In this document: one piece after another, positions 11,189-21,400 of the stretch | Numbering within the stretch: the stretch's first letter is position 1 | How the letters are laid out: the number at the start of each line of letters is the position of its first letter | From: Bryoerythrophyllum caledonicum | Taxonomy: Eukaryota > Streptophyta > Bryopsida > Pottiales > Pottiaceae | Assembly: GCA_963971425.1 (NCBI GenBank) | Contig: OZ020525.1 | Location: 14,390,187-14,454,186, forward strand | Reading direction: 5' to 3' | Length of the DNA stretch: 64,000 bases | Made by a program: the position numbers and the translations under genes | Notes under the pieces: generated by a model | The model's input: the letters and a program-made list of their open reading frames with translations, nothing else | Database searches by the model: none | What the model was told of the DNA's origin: nothing

Positions 11189-13210
11189 ATGGAGGGAGGA
11201 TTCTTCGACAACATGTGGGGTCCTTACGGAAGGGCTTATGCTTATCCTCGCACGCAGCCGAGAGCGGGGTACTATCGTCCTCGAGCGCCGGTGTACGAGG
11301 AGCGTCCTGCCTACGTGCAACCTGAGAATCGTATTCCGGGGAAGGTGAAGGTGGAGGAGTCTGCACGGAAGACGGTGAGGACGATTCCTGTGACGGATGG
11401 GGGTGTTCATGTGGAGGTGGAGGCGGAGCCCGTTGAGGTGAAGCTGCAGCCGGTTGTGCGGTTTGAGAGTGACGAGGTGGCCGCGCGGAAGATTCAGGCT
11501 GTGTACCGTGGTTTTTCTGTGCGGAGGACTGAGCCGCTGAAGCACTTAAGGGTTATCGTGAAGGTGAGAGAGGAGTTTGAGGGGTTTAAGCGGAGGTTGG
11601 AGGACAGAGACGTGCGGGTGCGGGTTTCTGGTGACGCGCAAGAGAGGTTGAGGTGGACGGAAGGGATCATGGCGTTGTTGCTGCGGTTGGACCAATTGCA
11701 AGGTGTGCACCCGGAGGTTCGGGTTTTCCGCAAGGCGGCGGCGAAGGAGCTGCTGATGTTTCAGGAGAATCTCGATTCCATTTCGAATTCTGTGGCTGAG
11801 GAGCTGAGTGTGGGAGCTGATGTGGCTGAGAAGGACGTAGAGGATGATTCTGTCGGGGAGGAAGAGAGCGAAATTTGTCACGCGGTGGAGGAAAGGTCCG
11901 GCTCTGTAGTTAGTAGTGAAATAAATGATGGTGCTGTCGAGGCCGTCGAGAAGATGGAGGTTGGAAAGGACAATAAGGGCGAAGGGAATGCTGAGGACGC
12001 AATCCAGCTTGAAGCGGAGGGAGCTCTTGCTAATGACGCGCCTCGAGAAGAAATGCAGCAAGATGCTGCACTTTTGGAAGAAAGTGAGGGCGCAATGCTG
12101 GTTGAAGCACCATATGCTGTTGCTAATGACACAGAAATGGAGCAGGATGCTGCACCTCTGGAAGAGAGGAGGGATGCGTCGCAGGTAATTGAGGCAGAGG
12201 GTGCTCTTGCAGATGGTGCACATCGAGAAACAATGGAGCATGAAGCCGCATCTGTCGACGAGATTAAGGACCGGGAAAATACTTCTGACGGGGTCGAGGG
12301 TGCTGAGATCTCATCGTCCAAGACTCGTGTGCCGCAGGAGGAAGATTTAAGCTCCGAAGATCAGAGTGGCCGTCCTTCGGAGAGAACTGGCGACAGCATC
12401 GTCGAAGATGCAGAACAAGATGGTTTGGAAACCAGAGTCCCAGCTGGGGTTCCGATGGATGTGGAGGTTGAGGCGGCAACAACAGCCCCGGTGAGATTAG
12501 CGGACGGCTCTCCACATTCCGCACCAGTCATTGATGTAGACGGGGAAGTAGTTGCTGGAGTGGACGATGCACCTCCCTTCGAACTAGATGGTGTGCCACT
12601 CCCAGAGAAGGCTAAATTGGCGGATTTAAGGAATGAGAACCAAGACATGAGGACGGAGAGGCTGGCATCTGAAGCAGAGAGGTCAGCACTGGATTACAAC
12701 GGCGGTGATCCACTTGTTCACAAGAAGAGAGTGATAGATGCAGGAGCTACGGATTCAGGTGATGGCTGGATAGTCCCCGCATCCCCCGCGTCTTTCGAAC
12801 CGCGGCAGTACAGCGCGAAGAGTTTGCAAGTAGGCGAGCCCCAAGTTTCAGCTCCTGGCGACACGAGTTCGTTGTCTGATCGCGCACTCCTGAAGCAGCT
12901 GCTGGAGGAGAATCGGAAGCTCAAGGATGTAGTGGGGAAGGTGTTGCACTGGGGCAAGCAACAGAACGACATCATCCACAGCTTGGCCAGCCGAATCGAG
13001 CATTTGGAGGAGAAGCTACCCGAGGGAAACATGTTGCCTGGCGAGCAGATCAATGGCAGGAAGAGGATTTGCAACGATGGGGGCTTGGGTGGAGATGGAG
13101 TAAGATCGCAACGTAGCAAGGGGCGTCGAAAGGGAGGGCAGCATAATAGGCATCAACTTGGGTATCTCGATTCAGAATGGCTCTCGGCTGATTCTGACGA
13201 GTATTTTTAA
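11189..13210 (+). CDS. IQ-motif BAG-domain co-chaperone, plant BAG5-8 type
   Basis: BAG proteins bind the Hsp70/Hsc70 ATPase domain as nucleotide-exchange factors. Plant members with an IQ motif also bind calmodulin and act in heat, ER-stress and cell-death control. One exon encodes 673 residues from the ATG at 11189. Residues about 99-113 are an IQ motif (KIQAVYRGFSVRR), directly followed by a BAG three-helix region at about 118-197 (LKHLRVIVKVREEFEGFKRR to FQENLDSIS). The middle, about 200-500, is acidic and repetitive (EEMQQDAALLEE-like blocks) and probably disordered. Near the C-terminus lies a coiled coil (LLKQLLEENRKLKDVVGKV), then a basic, NLS-like stretch (RSQRSKGRRKGGQHNR). The N-terminus is Tyr/Arg/Pro-rich. 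Large size and layout are closest to BAG6. Heat-shock elements lie upstream. The compartment is uncertain: no signal peptide is seen. Confidence 0.9.
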   Translation: MEGGFFDNMWGPYGRAYAYPRTQPRAGYYRPRAPVYEERPAYVQPENRIPGKVKVEESARKTVRTIPVTDGGVHVEVEAEPVEVKLQPVVRFESDEVAARKIQAVYRGFSVRRTEPLKHLRVIVKVREEFEGFKRRLEDRDVRVRVSGDAQERLRWTEGIMALLLRLDQLQGVHPEVRVFRKAAAKELLMFQENLDSISNSVAEELSVGADVAEKDVEDDSVGEEESEICHAVEERSGSVVSSEINDGAVEAVEKMEVGKDNKGEGNAEDAIQLEAEGALANDAPREEMQQDAALLEESEGAMLVEAPYAVANDTEMEQDAAPLEERRDASQVIEAEGALADGAHRETMEHEAASVDEIKDRENTSDGVEGAEISSSKTRVPQEEDLSSEDQSGRPSERTGDSIVEDAEQDGLETRVPAGVPMDVEVEAATTAPVRLADGSPHSAPVIDVDGEVVAGVDDAPPFELDGVPLPEKAKLADLRNENQDMRTERLASEAERSALDYNGGDPLVHKKRVIDAGATDSGDGWIVPASPASFEPRQYSAKSLQVGEPQVSAPGDTSSLSDRALLKQLLEENRKLKDVVGKVLHWGKQQNDIIHSLASRIEHLEEKLPEGNMLPGEQINGRKRICNDGGLGGDGVRSQRSKGRRKGGQHNRHQLGYLDSEWLSADSDEYF

Positions 13211-13426
13211 GGAGCAGTATGTAGTTCAATCCCTCACGTATGTATCAGAAATACTCTTGTAAGTAACAACCTTCAATTTTGACTTGTCATCACCTGCTTG
13301 AGTCTTCAAATGTATGTTGGTGCTGTGAATATAAGTTTACTCTAATCGAGTTGCAAAATGTTGGTGAATTGCTTTTAGTTTATCATAAGCAGCTGCGGTT
13401 GTCACGACTCACGTCACACAAACTCA

Positions 13427-13653
13427 TTATATTTAGCCACACGACACAGCGGCGCACTCGCTAGGGTTCGAGGCAGAACGTCCGCCGCGACCTCCTACAT
13501 ATTGCCCTCCCAATTCCTCTCTCCTCATCATTTCACTCTCCTCTCTTTGTCGCGCTCTCACGATCACCTTCCTTCGATTTGTCTCCTTGTATTTTTCCGG
13601 CCTCCGGTATCTGGTGCGGTGAACATGCCTCGGCGTGCAAGGACCCCCACCTC
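13427..13653 (+). promoter_or_regulatory. candidate promoter and first exon of a small-RNA host transcript
   Basis: A TATA-like ATTATATTTA (13426-13435) is followed about 30 bp later by CTCGCTAGGGTTC, a pyrimidine-rich leader, and a short open frame from the ATG at 13625 (MPRRARTPTS) that meets a GTAAGC donor at 13654. The C/D snoRNA at 13893 would then be intronic, the usual arrangement of a host gene. No long coding frame follows. Inference only. Confidence 0.35.
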
Positions 13654-13892
13654 GTAAGCGTGGCCTACATAAGGCGTTTCAGGCGCGACGTGGGTTGGGT
13701 TGTCCCTTCACCATTACTTTTGTTTTTTGCACACTTGATGTTTCTAGGGTTTTGGGTGAGGATGGTTACATCTAAGGGCGCAGTTGCAGGCGGTGGTGGG
13801 ACCTTGCTTGAGAAGGAGAACCCCTCCAGTATGCCGCTTGCATTTCTGTGATGCTAAACTGTAGTCTGAGGCTTGTTTTCTCTTGATCCAAT

Positions 13893-13978
13893 CCCGAAGC
13901 TGTTGATGAAGATAATATCCGAAAACTTCTGATCTCTGTGAATGTATCATATCACCATCTTTCGACTGAGGCTTCGGG
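13893..13978 (+). ncRNA. C/D box snoRNA guiding 25S rRNA 2'-O-methylation (snR39/snR59-type target)
   Basis: An 8-bp perfect terminal stem CCCGAAGC (13893-13900) / GCTTCGGG (13971-13978) closes the RNA. The C box TTGATGA is at 13903-13909, D' CTGA at 13929-13932 and D CTGA at 13966-13969. The 13 nt TCACCATCTTTCG just before the D box is exactly antisense to the universally conserved LSU segment CGAAAGAUGGUGA. By the +5 rule the target is the second A of GAAAG, from memory the yeast 25S Am807 region. Stem, boxes, spacing and guide all agree. Confidence 0.85.
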
Positions 13979-14089
13979 TGTCATTGCTAGTCCTATAATC
14001 AACGCTGGATGATAGACTTGTTGTGAGGTTTCATGTGGTTCAAACATACTTTACTAACCGCCGGCGTTAGTGTTTTAGGTTAGGGTTTC

Positions 14090-14280
14090 ATGGCGGGAGT
14101 AGTGCTCTTGGCGGGGTATACTCTGACAAAGAGGGGCAACTTTCATGGTTGTAGAGCCCTATGTCAACGTCAAAGAACGATGCGGTCATGTGAGGAAGCT
14201 CATGTGGAAGTCAGGGTCGCATATTCCATTGCCCTGGGGAGCAGCGTCGCCGCCTTTACTCTTTGGGACAGACCATGCTA
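14090..14280 (+). ncRNA. structured RNA of unknown class, copy 1 of a tandem duplication
   Basis: Shares long conserved blocks with 14485-14705 (CTTGGCGGGG, GTAGAG, AACGAT, CATATTCCATTGCCCTGG, CTTTGGGACAGACCATGC). Hairpin A: GAGTA(G)TGCTCT / GGGGTATACTC, 14097-14123. Hairpin B: CATGTGAG / CTCATGTG, 14187-14206. The stems hold in copy 2 although bases differ, which is the signature of selection on RNA structure. An AAAGAA at the centre and ACA near the end recall H/ACA hinge and tail boxes, but the fold is not a clean H/ACA. A telo-box-like TTAGGGTTT (about 14081) precedes it. Confidence 0.5.
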
Positions 14281-14484
14281 CCCATACTTTTCCTTGAACA
14301 TCCCATCAAAATACCTTGATTGTATCGTAATCCACCTTCGGGTTGTTTGTCAAATTTTGTTTCCTGTAAGTGAACCTTGTGTCCTGTACAGAAAGAGTGG
14401 TGAGCCACTGTCTTTCTATTGGCAATAGATTCAATCCATGGTGCTACATTTAACCTATCAATATGTAGGTTGTAGGGTCTTAAT

Positions 14485-14705
14485 TTGACGGAGATGGTGC
14501 CCTTGGCGGGGTGCCATCTACCTTCCTCGGGGCGACTGTTTTTTGTGGTCGTAGAGTCCTTTGTTAACGTCACAGAACGATACGGACATGTGAGGAACCA
14601 ATTGTTTCAGTTGGTTTCTTATGTGGAAGTAAGGTGGCATATTCCATTGCCCTGGAGAGCAGCGTCGCTGCATTTACTCTTTGGGACAGACCATGCGACT
14701 TTTAT
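14485..14705 (+). ncRNA. structured RNA of unknown class, copy 2 of a tandem duplication
   Basis: Hairpin A is AGATGGTGCCCT / GGGGTGCCATCT (14492-14519), 12 bp with a TGGC loop as in copy 1 but with different paired bases. Hairpin B is extended to 15 bp (14587-14601 with 14611-14625) by about 20 extra bases at the tip. A third hairpin, GCAGC-GTC-GCTGC, lies near 14660. ACAGAA takes the place of AAAGAA. Between the copies (about 14390-14420) lies another small hairpin, AGTGG-TGAG-CCACT. Protein-coding origin is unlikely because length differences between the copies are not multiples of three. Confidence 0.5.
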
Positions 14706-14709
14706 GTAG

Positions 14710-15780
14710 TGGAATTGTATGAGGAGGGCAGAGAAGGGATGAACAATCATATCCGTTACCACTCTGAAAGATTACGTGTGGACGAACTATCAAACCATGG
14801 CTGTGGTTCTGATCTCTGCTCTCCATCGGTGTAGGCTAGGTGATCTAAATTCATGTTTCTATTATTTTGAGCATCTCCACCACGTTCTTTCTCCCTCGTC
14901 TTTCTCTGAAGCTGTGCGCCTTAAAATTCATGTTTCTATTACTGCTTGTACTAATAACTTCATTTTCACACTGAAGCGTGTTTTTACTTTCTCCAGCTTC
15001 ATATGCCAGCTGATTAGTGCTCACATCTCTTAAGCTGCTTCGGGTTCCTGCTAATTTGAAACACATAAGATTGCACTCACGCTGTAGACAACAATCCGAG
15101 AAGCCGAACTTTTCATGAATCGCAGGCTTGCCCTCTATCGGCAGAATTTTCTAAAGCTGGTATTTTCTGGAACCAGTGCATTTGCCGTCAGTTGATCAAA
15201 CAGAAACGAATGACGCTTTGAACTGTACGATCATGACAGTGACGAAGTTCGAATGGTAAAGTGTATACAAGATAGATTTAAGCCACTTTACTGATCGGAC
15301 CTGTCAATGACCACATCACCACTTTACCGAAATATCACACATTAATTATCTCACAGAACGTCTCCACACATCGATCACTATTATCAGAATGGAATATGAC
15401 AGCTGGAGCTGGAGTAAGTAAATGATACTTACTCCAGCTCCAGCTTTGTCACCATACGCATCGCACTCCCCCAACTACTTGAGCTGGGGATAGTGTCATA
15501 CAAAGGTGGCCACTGTAAACCCATCTTGATGTAGTCATTACAATTGCCAAAATGTAATGTTTTTACGAGATTTGATATTTCGCAATAGCGTAAGATTTTT
15601 GGCAATTCAAAGTGAATTTTTTTTAAATAGCGCTTTCATCTTCTCCACCTTTTTGTCACATTCTACATATATTATTTCAAATGTGATAAAATATACCACA
15701 ACTTCTTTATATCGGACTTTTTGGTGAAATGGAGGGTGTGATAACATCAAGGTGAGATTGCTTATAGTCACTTTCCTAAT
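14710..15780. other. no gene seen between the small-RNA blocks
   Basis: Only short frames. A perfect local inverted repeat, AGCTGGAGCTGGAGTAAGTA ... TACTTACTCCAGCTCCAGCT (about 15401-15445), could form a hairpin; I cannot assign it. The rest is AT-rich. Confidence 0.4.
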
Positions 15781-15787
15781 AAATAAA

Positions 15788-15872
15788 TGAATCAGAAAAG
15801 AAAATAGTCAATCCTCATAGGACAGTAACTAGCCCATATAGGACTGGGGCGACAATTTCTCATCATCACGTT
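15788..15872 (-). ncRNA. C/D box snoRNA, tandem copy 1 (25S guide, snR67-type target)
   Basis: Minus strand: C box ATGATGA (15860-15866), then the guide TTGTCGCCCCAGTCC, a C'-like ATGAGGA, and D box CTGA (15792-15795). The guide can pair with the LSU rRNA motif GGCUGGGGCGGCA (13 nt with two G-U pairs), from memory the region of yeast Gm2619 (snR67). Weak flanking complementarity TGAA/TTCA. C, C' and D boxes and guide are conserved in the copies at 15932 and 16158, while the linker between D' and C' varies. Confidence 0.8.
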
Positions 15873-15931
15873 CACCACACTTTTAACAAACATGTACTTC
15901 AAGCAAGATATCCATACACAAACAACTCATA

Positions 15932-16014
15932 GGAATCAGAATTTGAAATAGTCAATCCTCATAGAGCACATTATGTTCATGTAGGACTGGGGCGACAATT
16001 CCTCATCATCATAT
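15932..16014 (-). ncRNA. C/D box snoRNA, tandem copy 2
   Basis: Minus strand: C box ATGATGA (16003-16009), the same CGCCCCAGTCCTA guide, C'-like ATGAGGA, D box CTGA (15936-15939). Only the variable linker and a few bases next to the boxes differ from copies 1 and 3. Confidence 0.8.
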
Positions 16015-16157
16015 CATCCAATCATTCACCTTCCAAAACCAAAAAAATAACCCCCAAAACACCTTCATACGCGACCCAGATCATGAAAAAAACAGCGAAA
16101 AGCGTCGTTACGCCCAAACCAAGGTCAAGACAGACACTCTTCATATCATTGATCGGA

Positions 16158-16240
16158 AGCATCAGAATAGAAAATAGTCAATCCTCATACAACATCTTGT
16201 GTTGGTATAGGACTGGGGCGACAATTTCTCATCATCATCT
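16158..16240 (-). ncRNA. C/D box snoRNA, tandem copy 3
   Basis: Minus strand: C box ATGATGA (16229-16235), guide TTGTCGCCCCAGTCC, C'-like ATGAGGA, D box CTGA (16162-16165). The three copies repeat every 145-225 bp in one orientation, which suggests one polycistronic precursor. Confidence 0.8.
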
Positions 16241-16280
16241 CTCTCCCGCACACCCTAACAAACGCGAGAATGAGATGAAA

Positions 16281-16345
16281 GGGGATCAGACTGACGTAAA
16301 TCATGTTCCGCAACCCCACAAGATGTATCATTCAAAAGAGAAAGG
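16281..16345 (-). ncRNA. C/D-type snoRNA candidate, related to 9935-10005
   Basis: Minus strand: ATGATAC as a weak C box, internal GGGGTTGCGGAACATGATTTACGTCAGT, and CTGA D box (16286-16289). It aligns with the minus-strand sequence at 9935-10005, but the guide lacks two bases (ATTTACGTCAG against ATTTGCACGTTAG), so pairing with CUGACGUGCAAAUC is interrupted. It would be the first member of the minus-strand cluster. It may be decayed. Confidence 0.45.
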
Positions 16346-16430
16346 CATCAGCACTTCTCCAGCAAAAACCCCCCACCTTACAAAACTACAAAGCAACTAC
16401 AAAGACGAGGAGAATTACAACACAAGAGGC

Positions 16431-16448
16431 GGCGGCGGCGGCGGCGTC
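16431..16448. repeat. (GGC)n microsatellite
   Basis: Six GGC units at the upstream side of the minus-strand snoRNA cluster, in a GC-rich stretch reading GGCGGCGG...GTCGCG. It could be a promoter-proximal or leader element of the cluster transcript. Inference. Confidence 0.6.
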
Positions 16449-16709
16449 GCGTGTGAAGCGAGCGAGAAGCGAGTAGGGTTTTACAGTCGCTGCAGACGGG
16501 CACTTCAAACCGTTACTAGGCTCCAAATCCGGTATTATCTATGTCCTGGGTAGATATCTTTTCACTCGGATGTTCGTGTTTGGAAAAATCTGCGCGGATG
16601 TAGATTCTGGGGGTGAATCTTGGAGTTTAGTAGATGACGTTGGTTTCAGATTTTGGGACGGTTTTTTTAGTGAAGTGGAAATGGTTGTTTTTTTTTTTTT
16701 TTTTAAAAT

Positions 16710-17255
16710 CCTTTAACGCTGCGGGATTCCTAGAGACAGTGTTGTAGAGGCCCTTCTCCGGCGTTTAAGGGTTAAACAAAGTGAAGCTTCGTTTTGTTTA
16801 AAGTGAACCCATTGATTAGAAGGTACTATGTGGTGGCCACAATGTTCTACATGTATGGTGTTGTATTTCAATATGATGAGGTTCAGATGTTGAAATGACC
16901 TCCGAATGAAAGATGTTGGTTGAAGAATCTTCAATCCAAAGGTGTAAGTCTTGCTAAACTTTAATACTTTTTTTGTATTCTACAAAATAAGATACGTCCA
17001 TGTATATATGATCCTCAGCTCACGTTTAAGGGTTACCCCTTAAACGTTAGTTGAGGACCATGTATAGGCACGTATTTTAGTGTGTGGAATACCAAAAAAC
17101 GTATTAAAGTTCAGCGATACTTACACCTTTGGATTGAAGATTCTTCAACCAACATCTTTCATTCAAAGGTCATTTCAACATCTCGACCTTATCATGTTGA
17201 GATACGACACCATACATGTAGAATATTGTGGATCATTTTTACGTTTAAGGGTTAA
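16710..17255. mobile_element. inverted pair of piggyBac-like MITEs plus a short relic
   Basis: Right-hand copy: CCCTTAAACG at 17037 to CGTTTAAGGG at 17251, flanked by TTAC (17033-17036) and TTAA (17252-17255). Left-hand copy (about 16800-17032) is in opposite orientation, ends in CGTTTAAGGG and shares AATGAAAGATGTTGG and GAAGAATCTTCAATCC with it. They meet at CGTTTAAGGG-TTAC-CCCTTAAACG, giving a long palindrome. A small CCTTTAACGC...CGTTTAAGGG-TTAA relic lies at about 16715-16776. Family members recur at 1.3 and 30.9 kb. Confidence 0.65.
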
Positions 17256-17259
17256 GATA

Positions 17260-18420
17260 TATTCAAGGCGAATCAAACCTAACAAGCAAAGTTGTGTGGT
17301 GGGGTTTTGCAAATTTGGGATTGGTTTCCAAGATTGTAATTTATGTCTTTGACTTTTGAAGTTTTGTATGAAGATATAGTAAATAGGAGTTAGGTGAGAA
17401 TGTAATTGTTGTTTTCATTGGATTTAGAGAGAGTTTTATTCATCCAAAATAATCATGTTTTCCTTATCATAATGTTTTTTCTATTGTTATGATTAACACA
17501 TCCATTAAGAATTTTAATTCTATATACTTTTATTTTTATTTTGTAATGTCATGCTACCTTCTTGTTTTTTAGGTTTTCTTTGTATTTTAGGTTTTCTTTG
17601 TATTTTAGGTGTAGAATAAAAAACTAAGTTGAATCATTAACCTAAGCTTTAAGTTCCACTATCATTTTTTTAATTTGATAACCTCAATCAACCTACAAAT
17701 AATCAACCTACAAATAAAATAAATGAATAAAATGTTTAATTATTATGGATTGAACTTTACATATATACATTATTAGATCCAAATGCAATTTTAGTATTTC
17801 ATTTTTTGGAACGAGAAATGTAATAGAATCCACATTTATGTAATTCTTCAAAATATATTTATATGTCAAGACTTAAAAGATAGTAAAGAATTGTTATAAA
17901 TGATAAATCCAAATGAAAGTTTTATTAAAAGACCTTTTAGCCTTCAATCAACATGAATACATTTAGGCTTTTTTAGTGATAGGTTGAAAATATAACTTGT
18001 GATCTTCATATTCAACATCTATTAATGAATAATATTGAAATGTATATTTGTTACATTACAAATATTATACTTGATTAATCAATTTTTCAAAATTACTAAG
18101 ACATTTGAAGTCATTTTTGAGGCCTTTAATGAATTTTTTGGGAAATCAAAAGCTTTTTAGAGGTAAATACCTTTGATGAAGCTTTGTAAACATCTTGAAA
18201 TGAAAGATGAGGTCTAAATTCCATATTGCATTGATCAAAATAGATAATTGTTGATATTTGATATTTAATAGAAATTCCAACATACAACTTAATGAAATGA
18301 TATAGTTAAAACATTCTTTGATCTATGAGTTTGTTTATTGAACTGAAAATTCTTCATTTTGAAAAAATTAAAATATTTTTACAAGGAATTTTATCTATTT
18401 GAAACTCTAAAATTAGACAT
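17260..18420. other. AT-rich intergenic sequence, no gene seen
   Basis: Base composition drops sharply to very AT-rich at about 17.35 kb and stays so through the XRCC4-like gene to about 24.1 kb. No open frame or repeat end is visible here. Confidence 0.5.
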
Positions 18421-18426
18421 TTGAAT

Positions 18427-21400
18427 ATGAAGAGAAATATACCTGAGCAAGATTTATTCAAAAGAAAAAATGAAAAAATTGATGGTTCTTTAGGAAGAAA
18501 TGAAACTTATACAAAATTAGAGCTATCAGATGAAGGACATGGAATCCAAATATTGTATCTAAAGGGTACTTGGTATCCAACACATTTTATATTATCTGTA
18601 CTTGATGGTCACGATACTTGGACTATCAATGGTATACTAAAGTTTTTTTTGTCTTTCTTTGATTTATACATATTTTTCTTAAGGACTAGACTTTATAATA
18701 ACTCTACGTATTTATTGTTTTTTAAAAATAAATAGTGTTGAATTGAAGTATGAAACTAATTTAAAATGTGATAGTATTCAATAAAATATTTTTTTAATAA
18801 ATTTCAGCTACAGAAGAATTTGTTGCTCATGAAGCAATTGCGTTGGGCATGGATGTTGAAGAGTTGGTAGATCAAATACAAACTTCTTTTGTTCACCAAA
18901 ATCTAGAAAGAAAATATTCTTTTAATTCTAGTGGAGTTGACACCAAAATGGCAAGTCCTCCATGTATGTCCATCTCTTCATTCATTTGAATGAATTTCAA
19001 ATTTATTTAATTTTCAAAATATGTCTTATTTTGATTCATATAAATATTTAGTCCAATAACTTACACTGGAAGTTCAAATGTTGTAATATCAACCGAATAA
19101 GATTTTATTCTTTTTATTTAAGCTATTTTTAAATTTTTACTTCTTTGTATTCTTTCAAAAATATGTAAAAATACACATATAATCTAGATGATTTTGAGTC
19201 AATAGATTCTTAAACATGAGAATCTTAATTTAAATATAAAGTCATCTATCTATAATGATAAAGTATATATTTTTTACAATTTGACAGTTACAATGTTCGT
19301 TCATTGACAAAACATTGGGCGAAAGACACACAATAAAACTAATACTCCACAAAATCTCTAGTCGAAAAGAAGTAGCATTTCAAATGTTAAAGCATTTAGT
19401 AGATACAAATACCAGGCAACAAGTATGTAATCCATCAATACATGTCTAAATGCACATAAATAATTGAATGTCTCTCTTTCAAAAACATGGCATATTATAG
19501 TTTTATTATTCCATGTTATTTATCATTTCTGTGAAATAAAAATTCATTATTGATACAATTGTTGTGACTCTGACTAAAAAATGAAATTTTTGATTAGTTA
19601 GACCAAATCATTTTATCATTACAACTCCAATCTCCTTATTTATATCAAATCAATTCAAACTCTTGTATCAACCCTAAAAATGTGCTTGACCCTTAAAGGC
19701 CTGTGACATTTTAGCAACTAAACTCATTGAAAACTACCAATTTCAATGCATTCAACACAAAATGCAAATAAACATAGTTTTTATACATTAAACTGTAGGA
19801 TCTTGTACTAGGATTGTACAAGTCAGTGATAAATTTTTTGTTTAGTTGGCTTCACGGATTGAAAGAAATTTAGAGTTATTTAAAGTTTTGCTACACTATT
19901 TATTACATGTTACACTAAACTGCTGCACTATTTGAATATGTTATTAAAAAAATTGTAACTTTCAAACCGTAAGTTGGCTTTCTACAAAATATTATGTCTA
20001 TGGGAAGCTAATAAAAAGCTACCCAATCAACACAAAAAATCTCAAAAAATCATGACTAAATTTGATATCGTGGAATCTTACCCAAACTCAAAATGTCCCT
20101 CGACAAGACATTGGGCCTTTAGGATTTAACATACCATGAGTTTTGAAAAAATTCTTCATTAAGCTAGTTCTAAATTTATAAAGCTTGTTGGAATGATTTT
20201 AATTACTTAGTGTATACAAAGAAAAATGAAATTTTGTCAAGCATATGTTTATAGTTTGTGGTAATTGTTTGAAGGAGGAGCTTGCTAAAAAAAACCGTGC
20301 CATTCAACGAATGGCTGCAGAAATACATGAGTTACGATATAATCTTGAGGAACACTCTCAAATAGAATACGATCCATATACGAATATCAACAATGTTTGT
20401 AATCATATATATGTTGATTCAAACGAGTATTCTAGAATGTCCTCAAATAAGAATTCTCAAGCTGTAAATGCAAACATTGCAAATCAAGCTATACAAAATA
20501 AGATTTGGAAAGAAAACAATGCATTTTATAATGGTCAATATTGGATCGATAAAAATGATGAAAATTCTAGTCATCCAATTTTAAAACCGCTTATAAATCA
20601 TGAATATGATGAAGAATTTGATGTTGAAAGTGAAGGAACAACTTCAAGAACACAATTACATCAAACCCAAGATGTTCAATATTGGACATTTGATGAAGAT
20701 GAAAATAATCTTCATCCAATTTTGAGGCCACTTCCATATCACCAACATGTTGAAGATTTGAATGATGATGATAGAAACATATATTTTGATAAACAATTAT
20801 GCAACAATAAAGGAATTGTTTCAAATTATAAAGATATCTCCAACAATGGTCATTTAGAAGATGGTGAGAGTTCTCCATTTAAAACACCCAAAAAGTCTAA
20901 TGTGTCACAATTTTCTAAGCCACTCAAGAAAATTAGTCACTATCATTTTTCTTATAATTTACCTTGTTTTCATAAAGAAGGATTGAAAAAGAAACCATTC
21001 AATAATGATTCAAATTTAGAATCAAAGTATAATGAAGCAAACATGTCTTTACATATGGAACAAGACAAATTTAATGTTGAAAACAAAAATGTTGTCGATA
21101 ATGAAATTAAGAAACATGAGTCCTCAATGTCTAATCCTTCTTTTCTAAAACAAAATCTAAAATCTGCTAAAATGAAATATAGCTTAAATCCTCCAATACT
21201 AGATAATGAAATATTTCAGGACAATAAGCATCCATCACTTACAATCAAAAAGTCTTTACAAAATGAAAAAGTAGACAAGATATCTTTTAAACAAGAGATA
21301 GTTTATGAAATGGGAAAAAATAATAAAATGTCCAATAATGCAAAAGAAACACCACAATATGTATCTACCTATGATGAACAACATCCAAATAATATGTTTG

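Noticed and set aside
11031-13119. Several minus-strand frames of 80-230 codons under the BAG gene
   Set aside because: Antisense shadows of a GC-rich coding exon; no domain, and codon bias belongs to the plus strand.
13985-14065. Second plus-strand C/D snoRNA after the one at 13893
   Set aside because: There is a short AACGC/GCGTT inverted repeat and a GGATGAT sequence, but the boxes deviate too far from consensus and no rRNA guide is seen.
16083-16553. 156-codon plus-strand protein gene
   Set aside because: It runs antisense through a snoRNA with conserved boxes and a GGC microsatellite, and the other two snoRNA copies share no such frame.
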